From positions 62,001-126,000 of the forward strand of contig DASTAW010000039.1 of the NCBI GenBank assembly GCA_035712365.1: a stretch of DNA of 64,000 bases, in the 5' to 3' direction. Shown one piece after another: positions 31,965 to 40,111 of the stretch. The translations under genes were made by a program, and so were the position numbers. Under the pieces are notes generated by a model. The model saw nothing but the letters and a program-made list of their open reading frames with translations. It had not been told where the DNA came from and made no database searches. The stretch is from Terriglobia bacterium. Its GTDB lineage: Bacteria > Acidobacteriota > Terriglobia > UBA7540. Within the stretch, counting starts at the first letter, position 1; each line of letters opens with the position of its first letter.

Positions 31965-32900
31965 ATGCCAGATATTTCGATGGTCCATGTAGACCAGGCT
32001 TTGACCAACGTTTCCATCGCGTATCACAACGCGCAGTTCATTGCCGACCAGGTGTTCCAGCCGATTCCGGTGAGCAAGCAGTCCAACAAGTATTTTATTT
32101 ACTCGAAGGACCGCTTCCGCATCATGGATGACGCACGCCGGCCCGGCGCCCGCGCCAATGAAATCAATTGGACGCTTTCCACCGACACCTACTTTGCCGA
32201 AGGGCACGCGCTGGCGCAGGCCATTCCAGACGAACTGCGCGCCAACGCCGACCAGGCGATCGACGTGGACGTGGACACCACGGAGACCCTCACCGATCTC
32301 ATTTATCTGCAGCGCGAGATCCAGATTGCCTCCGTGGCGACGGACCCAACGGTGGTGACGCAGACCGCGGCGCTTGCCGGCACCAGCCAGTGGTCGGACT
32401 TCACCAACTCCGATCCCATTGCCGCCATCGAGACGCAGAAGGCCACCATCCAGAAGCAGATCGGGCAGCCCCCGAACGCCCTGGTGGTGGGCTACCCGGT
32501 GTTCCTGCAACTGCGGCAGCACCCGAAGATCATCGACCGCTTCAAGTACACGCAGGTGGGAATTTTGCAGCCCGACCACCTGAAATCGGTGTTCAACGTG
32601 GACTTCTTCCTCATCGGCGGAGCCATCAAGAACCTCGCGGCGGAAGGCGATGCGGACAACTTCGACTACATCTGGGGCAAGAACGCGCTGTTGTTTTACA
32701 AGCCCCTGGCGCCGGGCCGCCGCACCGTTTCGCTGGGCTACCAGTTCTCGTGGCTCTTCGGCGCCAACACGGACGGCTTCCTCGTCAAGCGCTATCGCGA
32801 TGAGTCGCGCACGGCGGACGTGGTGGAAGTCCAGCTCTATTACGACTCCAAGGTGGTGGCGCCCAACGCCGCCTACCTCTGGACGTCGGCGGTGGCGTAG
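31965..32900 (+). CDS. major capsid protein
   Basis: A 311-residue major capsid subunit of a Mu/HK97-type head. Long helix-containing N-terminus (MVHVDQALTNVSIAYHNAQF), an extended loop with FRIMDDARRPGARANEINW, the alpha-helical spine TTETLTDLIYLQREIQIASV, and a conserved-type domain ALVVGYPVFLQLRQHPKIID ... IWGKNALLFY near the C-terminus. The start at 31965 is set by TTTGGAG 8 bases upstream. The upstream in-frame region is repeat sequence and should not be included. Confidence 0.78.
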   Translation: MPDISMVHVDQALTNVSIAYHNAQFIADQVFQPIPVSKQSNKYFIYSKDRFRIMDDARRPGARANEINWTLSTDTYFAEGHALAQAIPDELRANADQAIDVDVDTTETLTDLIYLQREIQIASVATDPTVVTQTAALAGTSQWSDFTNSDPIAAIETQKATIQKQIGQPPNALVVGYPVFLQLRQHPKIIDRFKYTQVGILQPDHLKSVFNVDFFLIGGAIKNLAAEGDADNFDYIWGKNALLFYKPLAPGRRTVSLGYQFSWLFGANTDGFLVKRYRDESRTADVVEVQLYYDSKVVAPNAAYLWTSAVA

Positions 32901-33118
32901 GGCCATTGGTGATTGAGTGATTGGTGATTGAACGATTGAACGGCCCAGCGGTGTTTTTCAATCGTAAGTCGCCAATCACCAATCGCAAATGATCGACCCG
33001 CAGTTCGGAGTTCAGGGTTCTGAGTTATGGGTGAATACCAGAAAGGACACTGGCATCGTCAACTCATAACTCATAACCCAGAACCCGTAACTCAGAACGT
33101 GACGGAAAGGAAAGGCGG
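32901..33118. repeat. two repeat blocks between capsid and connector genes
   Basis: First block 32903-32990: ATTGGTG/ATTGAGTG-type units facing CAATCACC-type units. Second block 33003-33100: heptamers AGTTCGG, AGTTCAG, GGTTCTG, AGTTATG facing AACTCAT, AACTCAT, AACCCAG, AACCCGT, AACTCAG. Confidence 0.82.
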
Positions 33119-33120
33119 AA

Positions 33121-33612
33121 ATGAGCTTTACAACCATCGACGCAGTTGCGGCGCACTATCCCGGATTTCAGCGTGGCGTCACCAACCAGAACCCGGCCGA
33201 CACCCAGATCCAGGCCTGGATTGACAATCAGGCGGCGCGCATCACGGCGCTGGCCACGGCGCGCGGCTATGATCTCACCGGCCTGGCCACGGCCAATCCG
33301 CAGGCGCAGGCGCTGGTGGCGCTGATGAATGAGAACGGCGCGGCAGCCGATCTGGGCGATGCGTTGTTCTCAATGCTGGGCCCCGGTCCCGCCCAGGCGG
33401 GACAAGGCTGGGCCAATCCCAACACGCTGCGCAAGAGCTTTGAAAATATGCTGTCCGAACTTGGCCAGGGCGCCTATGACAAGCTCTTTGTCGCCACAGC
33501 GCGCACGGAAGATGTGTATCCCGCATTTGGCGGCGTCGCCGGGCAGGAAACCGACCCGACCGATCCCGAATTGGATAGCAACCTCGCGTTCCGGAAAAAT
33601 GACGTTTACTGA
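33121..33612 (+). CDS. phage head-tail connector-like protein
   Basis: A 163-residue protein after the capsid gene. Helical N-terminal half with TTIDAVAAHYPGFQRGVTNQ and IQAWIDNQAARITALATARG, similar in layout to gp6/gp15-type head-completion connectors, which begin with a short four-helix domain. The C-terminal part is Gly/Pro-rich. Function inferred from position and architecture; no specific family identified with certainty. Confidence 0.55.
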   Translation: MSFTTIDAVAAHYPGFQRGVTNQNPADTQIQAWIDNQAARITALATARGYDLTGLATANPQAQALVALMNENGAAADLGDALFSMLGPGPAQAGQGWANPNTLRKSFENMLSELGQGAYDKLFVATARTEDVYPAFGGVAGQETDPTDPELDSNLAFRKNDVY

Positions 33613-33745
33613 GTTCGGGGTTCTGAGTACTGGGTTATGAGTGAAAAGAAATTACGAATTATGAATTACGAATTACCACGCTTCAGGTGGCGCAGACATC
33701 GCGCTCTGCGCGATGTCTGCGGCCTGACGCAACCACTGGTGAAAA
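33612..33745. repeat. heptamer runs and a GCAGACATCGC palindrome
   Basis: GGTTCTG-type units (33612-33645), GAATTAY units (33650-33678), and a palindrome at about 33690-33722 in which GCAGACATCGC and GCGATGTCTGC pair perfectly. Confidence 0.82.
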
Positions 33746-33982
33746 ATGATTGCATTTAGCGGCTTCGCCAATTCGGAGGCGGCTGAAAACAGCCTGGACC
33801 TTTTGCAGGCGCAGCTCAGTGATCTGTCGCCTGCAATGGAACTGATTGCTGAAGACATTCGCGAGATGGAGGCCGAGCAGTTTGCCAGCAGCGGCGCCAC
33901 GGGTGACACGCCCTGGGCCGCGCTGGCGCCCTCCACCGAGAAGCGCAGGCACGGCGCGGGCCATTGTGCCGCGGGAAGTTGA
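33746..33982 (+). pseudogene. truncated virion-morphogenesis (Mu gpG-like) gene
   Basis: 78 residues. LSPAMELIAEDIREMEAEQF followed by DTPWAALAPSTEKRRHG matches the N-terminal part of phage virion-morphogenesis/tail-completion proteins (family usually about 150 residues, with the W-x-x-L-x-x-x-T motif). After that the frame enters an unrelated AGHCAAGS tail and stops. The C-terminal half is missing and a lysozyme gene begins 16 bp later, so this may be the site of an insertion. Confidence 0.45.
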
Positions 33983-33998
33983 GACGTGAGGTGTCAAG

Positions 33999-34586
33999 TT
34001 GGGAGCATTCTGCAGCAACATCGAATCGCAAGGTGCTGAGGGGCCGCTGGAACGCTTGCAGGCTGCCCTCAGCGAGTTGGACGGCAAGGTCTGGATCGTC
34101 GAAATCGAAGAGGAGTGGCCGCCATATCATCTGAGCACGAAGGGTCTCGACTTCATCAGTCGCCATGAGACATACGGCGGAAAGCCAGCTTTGAAGACGT
34201 ACCTGGACAGCGCCGGCCGCCCGACCATCGGTTACGGGCACCTCGTCAGGCCCGACGAGGGTTTCACCAGCGGTGTTAGTATGGCGCAAGCCCTCGATTT
34301 GCTTAAGGAAGATGTTCAGAAGGCTGTGGACGAGGTTAATGAGGCGTTAAATGTTCCGCTGGCGCAAAACCAGTTCGACGCGCTCGTTGATCTTGCCTAT
34401 AATGCAGGCCCCCGCTCCGTTCAGCCGGGGCTCGAGATGATGAGCTCGGTGAACGACTACGACGTTTCGGAGTCAGATTTCACCCAGTACGACAAAATTA
34501 CCGTGCGCGGACGGACATTCGTGAGCAAGGGACTGCTCAGTCGTCGCATTCAGGAATGGCTTCTGTTCGAAGAAGGAGAGTATTGA
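33999..34586 (+). CDS. T4-type (GH24) lysozyme
   Basis: A 195-residue GH24 muramidase with an N-terminal extension of about 45 residues. Catalytic Glu in DFISRHETYGG, Asp in YLDSAGRP, and Thr in PTIGYGHLV give the E-D-T triad. FDALVDLAYNAGP is the conserved GH24 helix. No signal peptide. The start is a TTG at 33999 after GAGGTG. GC content appears lower than in neighbouring structural genes and there are no repeat inserts, which fits a later-acquired gene. Paired with the secreted protein that follows. Confidence 0.85.
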   Translation: MGAFCSNIESQGAEGPLERLQAALSELDGKVWIVEIEEEWPPYHLSTKGLDFISRHETYGGKPALKTYLDSAGRPTIGYGHLVRPDEGFTSGVSMAQALDLLKEDVQKAVDEVNEALNVPLAQNQFDALVDLAYNAGPRSVQPGLEMMSSVNDYDVSESDFTQYDKITVRGRTFVSKGLLSRRIQEWLLFEEGEY

Positions 34587-34587
34587 G

Positions 34588-35103
34588 ATGAGACACTTTG
34601 CTGTCACTGCTTTATTGATCTGTGCGTTGGCCGTGCCTTCGCCGCTGTTACCCGGTACGAGGCCCAAGCCTCCGACCTCTCCGCCGGCGTGGTTTTGGGG
34701 TTGCTGGGTGGTGACAAAGGCACTGCCAATTACGGCGATTGTCGGCATCGGTCCTAAGAAGGAGAAGGCCATCATTGGGACGAGGATTGTGTTTACTCCT
34801 ACCCGCGCGCGTTCTGGGAAGGCAGTTGTCGAATCGCCTGCTTACAGGGTGACAGAGTTGTCCGCCGACGAATTCTGGAACCTAGGGCGCTACCCGCTCA
34901 GCCAGATCGGGATCCGCGCGCCGCGCGTCACGCAAGTGTCCCTGGATTTGCCCGGTAACATGTCGGACCTGGATTTCCCTGGAAACTATGTCTACTTGAG
35001 GAAGAAGGACATTGTCATTGACGTCGAGAACGTCGCGTTCCTGGCGGTGAAGGCCAAGGCGGGCGACCCGGCATGTGCGTGCAGTTCACGGGAGACAAAG
35101 TGA
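34588..35103 (+). CDS. secreted protein next to lysozyme, possible inhibitor/immunity protein
   Basis: A 171-residue exported protein: signal peptide MRHFAVTALLICALAVPSPL, then a beta-rich domain with GCWVVTKALPITAIVGIGPK, IIGTRIVFTPTRA and RYPLSQIGIRAP. The gene starts one base after the lysozyme stop, with AAGGAG upstream, so the two are co-expressed. A periplasmic partner beside a muramidase lacking a signal suggests an inhibitor that protects the producing cell (inference). I do not recognise a named family. Confidence 0.55.
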   Translation: MRHFAVTALLICALAVPSPLLPGTRPKPPTSPPAWFWGCWVVTKALPITAIVGIGPKKEKAIIGTRIVFTPTRARSGKAVVESPAYRVTELSADEFWNLGRYPLSQIGIRAPRVTQVSLDLPGNMSDLDFPGNYVYLRKKDIVIDVENVAFLAVKAKAGDPACACSSRETK

Positions 35104-35490
35104 AGAAGGAGAGAATCAGAACGCTCGTGGGTGGCGCATACGTCGCGCCGTTTGCGAAGTATGCGGCAACCGCGCCAATGCCGCAACCAAAGCCACTGTG
35201 TGCCTGTGTGGCCCGCAGGTGTTAACACAGAGAGCGCAGAGATCCTCCGGGTCCTCAGTGTTAGAGCTTTTCGAGGCACGGAGCGCGCAGAAATTCTGAT
35301 GTGTGAAGGATGAAGGAAAAGAAATTACGAATTACAAATTACGAGTTGCCGAACCGGGTGGTGGAGATTGGCCAAGTCGCAGACATCGCAAAGAACGCGA
35401 TCCCGCACTGCGGGACGCCACTCGAACGCACCAGGGGTCCTGTAATTCGTAACTCGTAATTAGTAATTGAAGTCACAACTGCGAGAAAAA
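35104..35490. repeat. 387-bp gap made of repeats
   Basis: No gene. Contains a CATACGTCGC/GCGAAGTATG palindrome (about 35128-35165), ACACAGAGA/CTCAGTGTT-type 9-mers (35222-35270), TGAAGGA heptamers (35302-35315), GAATTAC heptamers (35322-35350) facing GTAATTC/AACTCGT-type units (35440-35468), and between them a GCAGACATCGC variant that merges into CCCGCACTGCGGG. Confidence 0.78.
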
Positions 35491-35491
35491 C

Positions 35492-36046
35492 ATGAATCAA
35501 CGTTACCAAGCCACGTTTGCAAAGCCATTGGTTGACCAACTGATCGCCATTTTTCAGCGGGACCAGCAGGCGGCGCTCGACATTGTAAACGCCACGCGGC
35601 CTGCGGGGCGGCCGCTGGGACCTTTCGCAGCCTTTTTGAAGGAGGCCACGCCCATCCAGAACTGGCCGGCGCTGGTGCTGGTGGCGCAGCAGGTGGACTT
35701 TGATCCGGTGAGCGACATCGACTTGCGGAGCGAGACGCTCAGCTTCTACTGCGCGATGGCGCTGGTGGGCGCCGATCCCGAATGGCTGGCGGAGGACGCG
35801 ATGGACACTTTGAGACTGGCGGACCTGGTGCTGGCCTCGGCGCCGCTGGAAGATTTCTACACGCCGCTTCCGATCAGCCACACGACGGTGCCGGGCGGAA
35901 TGACATCGGGGCTCGACCCGGCGGTCTCCAGGATCCTTGACCTGCGCATCACACGGCACAACCTGGGCGCGCTGGTGCAGCGGAGGGGCGGGGCGTTGGC
36001 GCGCGGCCCGCAGATTGAATTCGCCATCGACCTGGAAGAGCAGTGA
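35492..36046 (+). CDS. phage structural protein, unknown role
   Basis: A 184-residue mixed alpha/beta protein with VDQLIAIFQRDQQAALDIVN at the N-terminus, a central LVLVAQQVDFDPVSDIDLRS strand pair and the C-terminal LDLRITRHNLGALVQRRGGA. Its place between connector and tail genes fits a tail-completion/terminator protein, but no family motif confirms this. No signal peptide or membrane helix. Confidence 0.5.
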   Translation: MNQRYQATFAKPLVDQLIAIFQRDQQAALDIVNATRPAGRPLGPFAAFLKEATPIQNWPALVLVAQQVDFDPVSDIDLRSETLSFYCAMALVGADPEWLAEDAMDTLRLADLVLASAPLEDFYTPLPISHTTVPGGMTSGLDPAVSRILDLRITRHNLGALVQRRGGALARGPQIEFAIDLEEQ

Positions 36047-36257
36047 AAATTCTGAAGCATGAAGTGTGAAGGATGAAGGACGAAAGCAATTATGAATGCT
36101 GAATTATGAAAGAGAACACAAATTACGAGTTACCAATTACGAATTACCAAGGGTGTCGGAGATTGGCGAAGCCGCAGACATCGCAAAGAGCGCGGTCCCG
36201 TACTGCGGGACGCCGCCCCGACGGGGAGTGAGCGAGGAAGGGAATTCGGAGGGGAAG
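36047..36257. repeat. heptamer runs and GCAGACATCGC variant before spike 1
   Basis: TGAAGTG/TGAAGGA units (36056-36085), GAATTAY-type units (36092-36148), and a GCAGACATCGC copy with a CCCGTACTGCGGG hairpin (36173-36213). Confidence 0.75.
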
Positions 36258-38420
36258 ATGAAGAGAGCATACATAGTGCTGGCCGCAATCTGTGTAATCT
36301 GCGTAATCTGCGGACCAGCGTGGGCCACCACTGTGACCGGGACCGTGCGCGACTCCGCCGGCAATGCGGTGAGCGGGGCCGCCATCAGTTTCCGCCTGAT
36401 CAATATTGGCCGCGGGAACGTGGCGCGCGATTCCGGAACTTCAATTGTGGCCCCGGCGCTGGTTACGGCAAGCTCGGCCAGCGACGGCACATTTTCCGTT
36501 ACGCTGGTGGGCAATGACCAGATCGCGCCTGCGGGCACGCTCTATGAGGTTGTGATGCGCGGCCCTGGCTTTACTTACGGGCCTTTTGATTACTCCATCA
36601 TCGGCCCGTCGGCCGACCTCAACTCGCTGACTCCGGAAGCTAGTTATCCCAACACGCCAAGCCAGATTGCGGCCTCTCAGCTTTCGCCGCCCGCCGGCTG
36701 CTCCGCCAGCCAGGTCCTCGAATGGACGGGGACGGTGTGGCAGTGCGCGGCCAGTGGATCGGGGGCGCAGCATCAGGTAAACGGAACGAACGTCACTGCG
36801 AACGCGACCATCAACTTTGAAAGCTCCGCGCCTGCCGACGGCCTGACGCTGACATTTGCGAATCCGTCTGCCGGCAATGTGCAACTGGGGCTTTCGGGGA
36901 CTTTGAACGATGCTGGCCTGGCCACCGCCTACTCCGGCATCGGCGCCTGCGGAGCGAATCAGTGGGTGTTCTCGCTCACCCGCGCCGGCGCGCCATCCTG
37001 CTCGCCACCGGCGTTTTCAAATCTGACTGGACAAGCCACGGCAGCACAGCTTCCTCCCACGATCAACGCTTCCGCAATCCAGGACAAGGGCGGCCAGGTT
37101 TTTAATGTCAAGGCGTACGGGGCGGTTGGGAATGGCGTGTTTCTATACAACTGCTCGATCACCACGGGGACGGCGGCGCTGACTTGCACTGCCGGAGCCT
37201 TCTCGGCTGGCGATGTGGGCAAGCTCATCGAGGTTGATGGCGCGGCGGCCTCGTCTGGAAGGCTTCTGACAACCATCTCCGCCGTGACGGATGCGACCCA
37301 CCTGACGCTAGCTGCCAATGCAGGCGCCACGACCTCGACGGCCAACGTGGTTTATGGCACCGATGACGGGCCGGAAATCCAAAGCCTGATCACCACGCTC
37401 AGCGCGTCGGGCGGCGGCACGATGTTCTTCCCCCAGGGCATTTATATTATCAACAATGCCTCAGACGCGAACGGTTTCATATTAGATATTCCATCCAACC
37501 CCCGTCCTACCGGCCCGTGGATTACCTACCAGTTCGAGGGACCTAATTCGATGGCAGTTGCCAGCATCACGACTGGAGTCAATACATCTGGCGCTGTGCT
37601 GTATGGCATGTCCGCCGCCGTGACGGGATTTATTGGGGCCGCGAGTTTCGCCCCATCGTATCCCATGAGCGATGTGTACGTGGTGGTCCGAAACATGGCC
37701 ATCGTCACACCGCCCACCCAGAACTATTCCGCTCTGCATCTTCAGCTTGCCTACAATGCGGATGTGTACGGCTCGGTGGTAAGTCCAAATTACGGGCCGA
37801 AGGCAACCAATAACGTGCCCGTCTACGGCAGCACCGCCAATTATGGAATCTACCTTCCGCAGCAAGCGAATGCCGGCTTTTCGGGGGTGTTTGACTCATC
37901 GATTATGGGCTATTACTACGGCGTCCTAGGGGCTGACCACGCCATCGTTTCACACTGTCTCTTTGATGAAAACAGATACGGCATCAAAGTCAATTCCCGT
38001 TTTTATACCATGTGGCTGGATGATGTGACGATTCAGCACTCGACGATAGGGCTGGACATCGTAGCCGGAAATCAGATTTTCGGCAACGTGATGTTTGAGC
38101 AGAACACCACCGACATAGCTGCGGACAACGGCGCCGTAACCGGCACCGGATTTTTGATAGCAACTGATAGCGTGGCGCTTACCGTTTCCAATCTGTCTCC
38201 ATATCTCCTGTACGTGACGAATGGAGGCCCCCTGAACGCGCCCATCAAATTTGCATCCTATACTTTCGCCACTCTCCCGACGGAGGTTAACGGCCTTCAG
38301 GTTTATTGCTCGGACTGCAAGAACGTGGGAACTGATGCAGCGACATTCGACAGCGTAGCCGTGGCAGGTGGGACCGGCACAACCGTCCTCGGCGAGAATG
38401 GCGCTTGGAGAGTGCATTGA
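36258..38420 (+). CDS. exported pectate-lyase-fold spike protein 1
   Basis: A 720-residue protein. Residues 1-22 (MKRAYIVLAAICVICVICG) form a Sec-type signal peptide whose core is encoded by 9-bp AATCTGYGT units. Residues about 23-130 are a carboxypeptidase-regulatory-like beta sandwich (VTGTVRDSAGNAVSGAAISF). After a linker, residues about 270-700 are a right-handed beta-helix opening with QDKGGQVFNVKAYGAVGNGV, the pectate-lyase superfamily signature common in tailspikes. GGAGGGGAAG precedes ATG 36258. A signal peptide on a phage spike is unusual. A paralogue lies at 47257. Confidence 0.75.
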   Translation: MKRAYIVLAAICVICVICGPAWATTVTGTVRDSAGNAVSGAAISFRLINIGRGNVARDSGTSIVAPALVTASSASDGTFSVTLVGNDQIAPAGTLYEVVMRGPGFTYGPFDYSIIGPSADLNSLTPEASYPNTPSQIAASQLSPPAGCSASQVLEWTGTVWQCAASGSGAQHQVNGTNVTANATINFESSAPADGLTLTFANPSAGNVQLGLSGTLNDAGLATAYSGIGACGANQWVFSLTRAGAPSCSPPAFSNLTGQATAAQLPPTINASAIQDKGGQVFNVKAYGAVGNGVFLYNCSITTGTAALTCTAGAFSAGDVGKLIEVDGAAASSGRLLTTISAVTDATHLTLAANAGATTSTANVVYGTDDGPEIQSLITTLSASGGGTMFFPQGIYIINNASDANGFILDIPSNPRPTGPWITYQFEGPNSMAVASITTGVNTSGAVLYGMSAAVTGFIGAASFAPSYPMSDVYVVVRNMAIVTPPTQNYSALHLQLAYNADVYGSVVSPNYGPKATNNVPVYGSTANYGIYLPQQANAGFSGVFDSSIMGYYYGVLGADHAIVSHCLFDENRYGIKVNSRFYTMWLDDVTIQHSTIGLDIVAGNQIFGNVMFEQNTTDIAADNGAVTGTGFLIATDSVALTVSNLSPYLLYVTNGGPLNAPIKFASYTFATLPTEVNGLQVYCSDCKNVGTDAATFDSVAVAGGTGTTVLGENGAWRVH

Positions 38421-38705
38421 GGCTGGAAGCCGCTTAAGTAGCAAGCGTGAAGGATGAAGGATGAAAGCAACTACGAATTACCAAATCACGGCTGGCGCAG
38501 ACGTCGTAAGGGTGAGGAGACAAGCGTGATGCGTTTCGGGCGCCTGGCTGCCGTGGCGCTGCTCGCAGTCTGTGGAATCTGCGTAATCTGCGGATCGGCT
38601 ATTTAGTGATTGAGTGATCCCGCCTTGCGGGATTAAGCGATCGAAACTTGCTAATTAAAAATCACCCGATCACTCAATTGCCGAATCACAAATGAACGGG
38701 AGGAA
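38421..38705. repeat. repeat-filled gap with a vestigial signal-peptide ORF
   Basis: TGAAGGA and GAATTAC-type heptamers (38445-38480), a partial GCAGAC element (38495-38515), a 25-codon ORF (38529-38606) whose product ends LLAVCGICVICGSAI, then ATTGAGTG-type units facing CAATTGCC/CACTCAAT-type units (38608-38693) around a CCCGCCTTGCGGG hairpin. The ORF resembles the start of spike 1 and looks like a leftover signal sequence. Confidence 0.65.
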
Positions 38706-38708
38706 ATC

Positions 38709-39308
38709 ATGGCAAATGTTGATGCAACAAAAATTCACCAGGGGCCGGGGAGGCTGTGGCTGGGCGTTTCGGTGCCGACCACGGGCAATCGGCTGGTTAT
38801 CGATGCCGGCGGAAATCCCACGGCCGGAACACCGCTGTTTGCGGGCGCAACGGACGGGGCCGCCACCATGGTGCTGACTCCGAAGCTGACGGAGATCACT
38901 GCGGACCAGGTGACTGGACCTGTGGACGTGGTGATGACGGGCGAAGCCGCCTCGATCGAGGTGACGCTGAAGGAATCAGACCTGGCGAAGCTGAAGAATT
39001 ACATTGTCCACGGCAGCTTCTCGACCGGAACCGACAGCTCGCTGCCGGCGGGCTCGCAAAGCTACGAGGAGATCTCATTCGGCGGATTGATGGCGATTCC
39101 CAAAACCTCAGTGGCGGTGATCTCCGCGCGGCGGGATGCGGCGGGAAAATTCGTGGTGACGCAACTCTACCAGGCTTACCAGGCGGAGGCCGTGCAGTTG
39201 CCGTTCCAGCGCGCCAAAGAGACCACCTACAAGATCAAGTTCGAGGGCCTGGTCGATCCCACGCGCTCCGTCGGCGACCAGGTGGGGAAAATCTACAGGC
39301 AGATTTAA
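38709..39308 (+). CDS. major tail tube-like protein
   Basis: A 199-residue beta-rich protein starting MANVDATKIHQGPGRLWLGV, with the alternating-strand pattern LTEITADQVTGPVDVVMTGE and ASIEVTLKESDLAKLKNYIV and a C-terminal YKIKFEGLVDPTRSVGDQVG. This matches the general layout of long-tail tube subunits, which begin with a (T)G-x-G-x-L-(W/Y)-(L/V)-G strand. It precedes the tail-chaperone and tape-measure genes, the conserved order. No sheath gene was seen, so the tail is probably non-contractile. Confidence 0.7.
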   Translation: MANVDATKIHQGPGRLWLGVSVPTTGNRLVIDAGGNPTAGTPLFAGATDGAATMVLTPKLTEITADQVTGPVDVVMTGEAASIEVTLKESDLAKLKNYIVHGSFSTGTDSSLPAGSQSYEEISFGGLMAIPKTSVAVISARRDAAGKFVVTQLYQAYQAEAVQLPFQRAKETTYKIKFEGLVDPTRSVGDQVGKIYRQI

Positions 39309-39398
39309 GGATTGAGGGATTGACGGATTGATTCATTGAAGAAATCCGGCAATGAGCCAATCAGAAAATCAGCCAATCGGCCAATGATTGGAGGTTGC
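39309..39398. repeat. octamer facing arrays before the tail chaperone
   Basis: Units GATTGAGG, GATTGACG, GATTGATT on the left (39311-39338); CAATGAGC, CAATCAGA, AAATCAGC, CAATCGGC on the right (39350-39388). Confidence 0.8.
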
Positions 39399-39887
39399 AT
39401 GCGGAAAGGCAATGGGATCGCTGCAACGGAAACCTGGCGGCGGGCGGCGAAGGAGGACCGCGAATCCCGCGCGGAGCAACTGACCTTACCAAGCGGCGCC
39501 ACGATCCTGGCCGCCCGGCCCGAGCCGCTGGAGTGGGTGATGAGCGGGCGCATCCCGCAGGGACTGTTGGCCGTGGCGCTCGATGATGCGGAGTCGCCGC
39601 AGGGCGGGGGCGACCGCGAACTGACGCGGGAGGAAATCCTTGACCTGGCCGCCTTCGCCGCGCGGCTGGTGGAAGCCAGCGTGGTGGACCCGCCCATCGG
39701 CGACGGGCCGGACGAGATCGCGCTTGACGATATTCCCATCCGCGACCGCGCATTTATCTTTGAGTGGGCCTGTCGCGCGCTCGATGGCAACGCGAACGGC
39801 CCGGCAGACGAGGCGGGGAACAGCGTCGCCCATTCCGCAAAGGAGGGACCCTCCAGCGCTTCGCTGGAGAGGTTTCGTCAGAAGTGA
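39399..39887 (+). CDS. tail assembly chaperone, short form (G-like)
   Basis: 162 residues. Starts MRKGNGIAATETWRRAAKED, with LTLPSGATILAARPEPLEWV and an acidic helical C-terminal half (LTREEILDLAAFAARLVEAS), like gpG-type chaperones that coat the tape measure. TTGGAGG precedes the ATG at 39399. The zero-frame stop is at 39885. Just before it, a +1 frameshift at CCC-T (39849-39852) would fuse the protein to the frame ending at 40095, giving the G-T form. Confidence 0.72.
   Translation: MRKGNGIAATETWRRAAKEDRESRAEQLTLPSGATILAARPEPLEWVMSGRIPQGLLAVALDDAESPQGGGDRELTREEILDLAAFAARLVEASVVDPPIGDGPDEIALDDIPIRDRAFIFEWACRALDGNANGPADEAGNSVAHSAKEGPSSASLERFRQK
39841..39869 (+). promoter_or_regulatory. candidate +1 programmed frameshift signal
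   Basis: Shine-Dalgarno-like AGGAGGG (39841-39847) one to two bases before the slippery CCC-T (39849-39852), followed by a perfect 8-bp hairpin, CTCCAGCG/CGCTGGAG with a 3-nt loop (39851-39869). The SD-plus-slippery-codon arrangement recalls the prfB +1 site. Shifting +1 continues PALRWRGFVRSENFVLLAM, in the frame of the T extension. Confidence 0.6.
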
Positions 39888-40095
39888 AAACTTTGTGCTG
39901 CTGGCGATGGCGGCGGAAAGGTTCGGCTGCCGCCCAAGCTGCCTGGTGGGATTGAACGATCCTGTGCTGGCGCTCGATTTCGATCTGGCGGCAGCGGCCA
40001 AACTGCTGGGCGCCGAACGCGCGGCCGCCAACGCGCTGACCGAGGGCCTTGACGAAGCAGGCGCCAGCCAGCGGGCGAAAAGCGTGCGGTGGTAG
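39849..40095 (+). CDS. tail chaperone T extension reached by frameshift
   Basis: About 81 codons in the +1 frame. The product FVLLAMAAERFGCRPSCLVG ... LNDPVLALDFDLAAAAKLL resembles the T part of G-T chaperones, which typically carries a D-(x)-ALALDFD-like motif. No good independent start is present: the ATG at 39907 and the GTG at 39895 lack a clear ribosome binding site. This supports translation by frameshift. Ends 17 bp before the tape-measure ATG. Confidence 0.62.
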
Positions 40096-40111
40096 GAAGC
40101 TGAGAGGAACC

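Noticed and set aside
39907-40095. Independent gene for the tail chaperone T part starting at ATG 39907
   Set aside because: No ribosome binding site at suitable distance, while the SD-like AGGAGG is placed at the CCC-T slip site; frameshift is the simpler reading, though not proven.
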